Shown: one piece after another, positions 63,359 to 64,000 of the stretch
Position numbering within the stretch: the stretch's first letter is position 1
Layout of the letters: each line of letters opens with the position of its first letter
Assembly (NCBI GenBank): GCA_028288485.1
Contig: JAQBNO010000154.1
Location: 1 to 64,000, forward strand
Reading direction: 5' to 3'
DNA: 64,000 nucleotides
From: Segetibacter sp.
GTDB lineage: Bacteria > Bacteroidota > Bacteroidia > Chitinophagales > Chitinophagaceae
Notes under the pieces: generated by a model
What the model saw: the letters and a program-made list of their open reading frames with translations, nothing else
Databases searched by the model: none
What the model was told of the DNA's origin: nothing
Program-made: the position numbers and the translations under genes

Positions 63359-64000
63359 ATGAGTGTATTAGTTAACAAAAACTCCAAAATAATTGTACAG
63401 GGTTTCACCGGTACTGAAGGCACTTTTCATGCTACCCAAATGATTGAATACGGCACCAATGTAGTTGGTGGTGTTACTCCGGGGAAAGGAGGAAGTACTC
63501 ATTTAGACAAACCTGTATTTAACACTGTAGCTGATGCCGTAGATAAAACGGGCGCTGATGTTAGTATTATTTTTGTTCCACCGGCATTTGCTGCCGATGC
63601 CATCATGGAATCCGCAGACGCAGGAATTGCTTTAGTAGTTTGTATTACCGAAGGCATACCCGTACAGGACATGGTGAAAGTAAAAAATTACCTTAAAACA
63701 AAAACCACCCGTTTAATTGGCCCCAACTGCCCCGGGGTTATTACTGCCGATGAAGCTAAAGTAGGCATTATGCCGGGCTTTATATTCAAACGAGGTAAAA
63801 TTGGGATCGTTTCAAAATCGGGTACACTTACTTACGAAGCTGCAGACCAGGCTGTAAAAGCAGGACTGGGTATTTCAACAGCTATCGGTATTGGCGGCGA
63901 CCCTATTATTGGTACTACAACCAAAGAAGCTGTGGAATTACTAATGAACGACCCCGACACGGAAGGCATTATTATGATAGGTGAAATTGGTGGCGGAATG
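63359..64000 (+). CDS. sucD: Succinate-CoA ligase subunit alpha, partial
   Basis: The first 214 codons of SucD, cut by the right edge of the window. [20 protein letters not shown] and [20 protein letters not shown] form the CoA-binding domain. [40 protein letters not shown] and [20 protein letters not shown] follow in the usual order. The phosphohistidine region lies beyond the edge. The enzyme makes succinate and nucleoside triphosphate from succinyl-CoA in the TCA cycle, together with SucC. It starts with ATG at 63359-63361. Confidence 0.96.
   Translation, partial: MSVLVNKNSKIIVQGFTGTEGTFHATQMIEYGTNVVGGVTPGKGGSTHLDKPVFNTVADAVDKTGADVSIIFVPPAFAADAIMESADAGIALVVCITEGIPVQDMVKVKNYLKTKTTRLIGPNCPGVITADEAKVGIMPGFIFKRGKIGIVSKSGTLTYEAADQAVKAGLGISTAIGIGGDPIIGTTTKEAVELLMNDPDTEGIIMIGEIGGGM

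Overview
The window looks like a chromosomal segment of a Bacteroidota bacterium, most likely a member of the Chitinophagaceae. I infer this from four things: the type IX secretion signature (a PorP/SprF protein, a gliding-motility-type C-terminal domain, a small type A sorting-domain protein), the Bacteroidota-type promoters (TTTG, about 19-20 nt, then TAnnTTTG), the lipoprotein and DUF content, and the AT-leaning, loosely packed gene order. No taxonomic marker such as rRNA is present, so the assignment stays at family level. There is no prophage, CRISPR array or intact insertion sequence. Most genes are housekeeping or envelope genes, and the unusual content lies mainly in the long intergenic regions.

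Layout. 1-9 kb: the 5' end of a glutamine-synthetase-family gene, an ethanolamine-type permease, a short-chain dehydrogenase, a large PKD/gliding-motility C-terminal protein, an alpha/beta hydrolase and Lnt, all on the minus strand. 9-16 kb: guaB with an apparently leaderless promoter, a small acidic protein, an RmuC-like protein, a TonB-dependent receptor behind a textbook promoter and a 33-bp dyad, and tRNA-Cys. 16-23 kb: a DUF2490 protein, PorP/SprF, a minimal T9SS sorting-domain protein, an RlmI-like methyltransferase, grpE, dnaJ and an SDR-like protein. 23-31 kb: a VWA protein, hpt, a glucosaminidase-LysM protein, an O-methyltransferase and a DPP IV-like peptidase. 31-45 kb: duplicated hairpin/mini-ORF cassettes, ubiX, a deoxynucleoside kinase, trpS, a GNAT enzyme, a Gfo/Idh oxidoreductase plus sugar-phosphate transferase pair, an M1 peptidase, a FemAB/GNAT-like protein, ispD, tandem DUF4230 proteins, an HhH protein and a solitary ureA. 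45-55 kb: a DUF4142 protein split by a very long Gly/Ser/Thr repeat, an ElaA-type acetyltransferase with an esterase, an M28 peptidase, rarA and aspS. 55-64 kb: a broken Uma2 gene, a YgiC-like ATP-grasp gene with two lipoproteins, a malic enzyme with a PTA domain, MlaE/MlaF and the 5' part of sucD.

The most distinctive feature is a family of short dispersed intergenic elements with the core GTACAAGTGAGTGACACAAC or its variant GTACAAGAGTGCGACGCAAC. I count about twenty copies in 64 kb on both strands. At least four are arranged as convergent inverted pairs, four belong to a longer subfamily with an extra internal block, and a related stem-loop subfamily of about 80 bp has five or six copies. 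Other regulatory or repeat structures include a 62-bp exact duplication carrying a terminator-like hairpin and matching mini-ORFs, several rho-independent terminators, and a palindromic repeat inserted in frame into aspS.

Genes that probably work together: the O-methyltransferase and glucosaminidase genes overlap; the two DUF4230 genes overlap; ElaA and the esterase overlap; the Gfo/Idh and glycosyl-phosphotransferase genes are 13 bp apart; MlaE and MlaF are adjacent; and the two small lipoproteins lie directly upstream of the YgiC-like gene. Everything here was read by eye from the sequence and the supplied ORF track. Family names are recognised from motifs, not from database searches.
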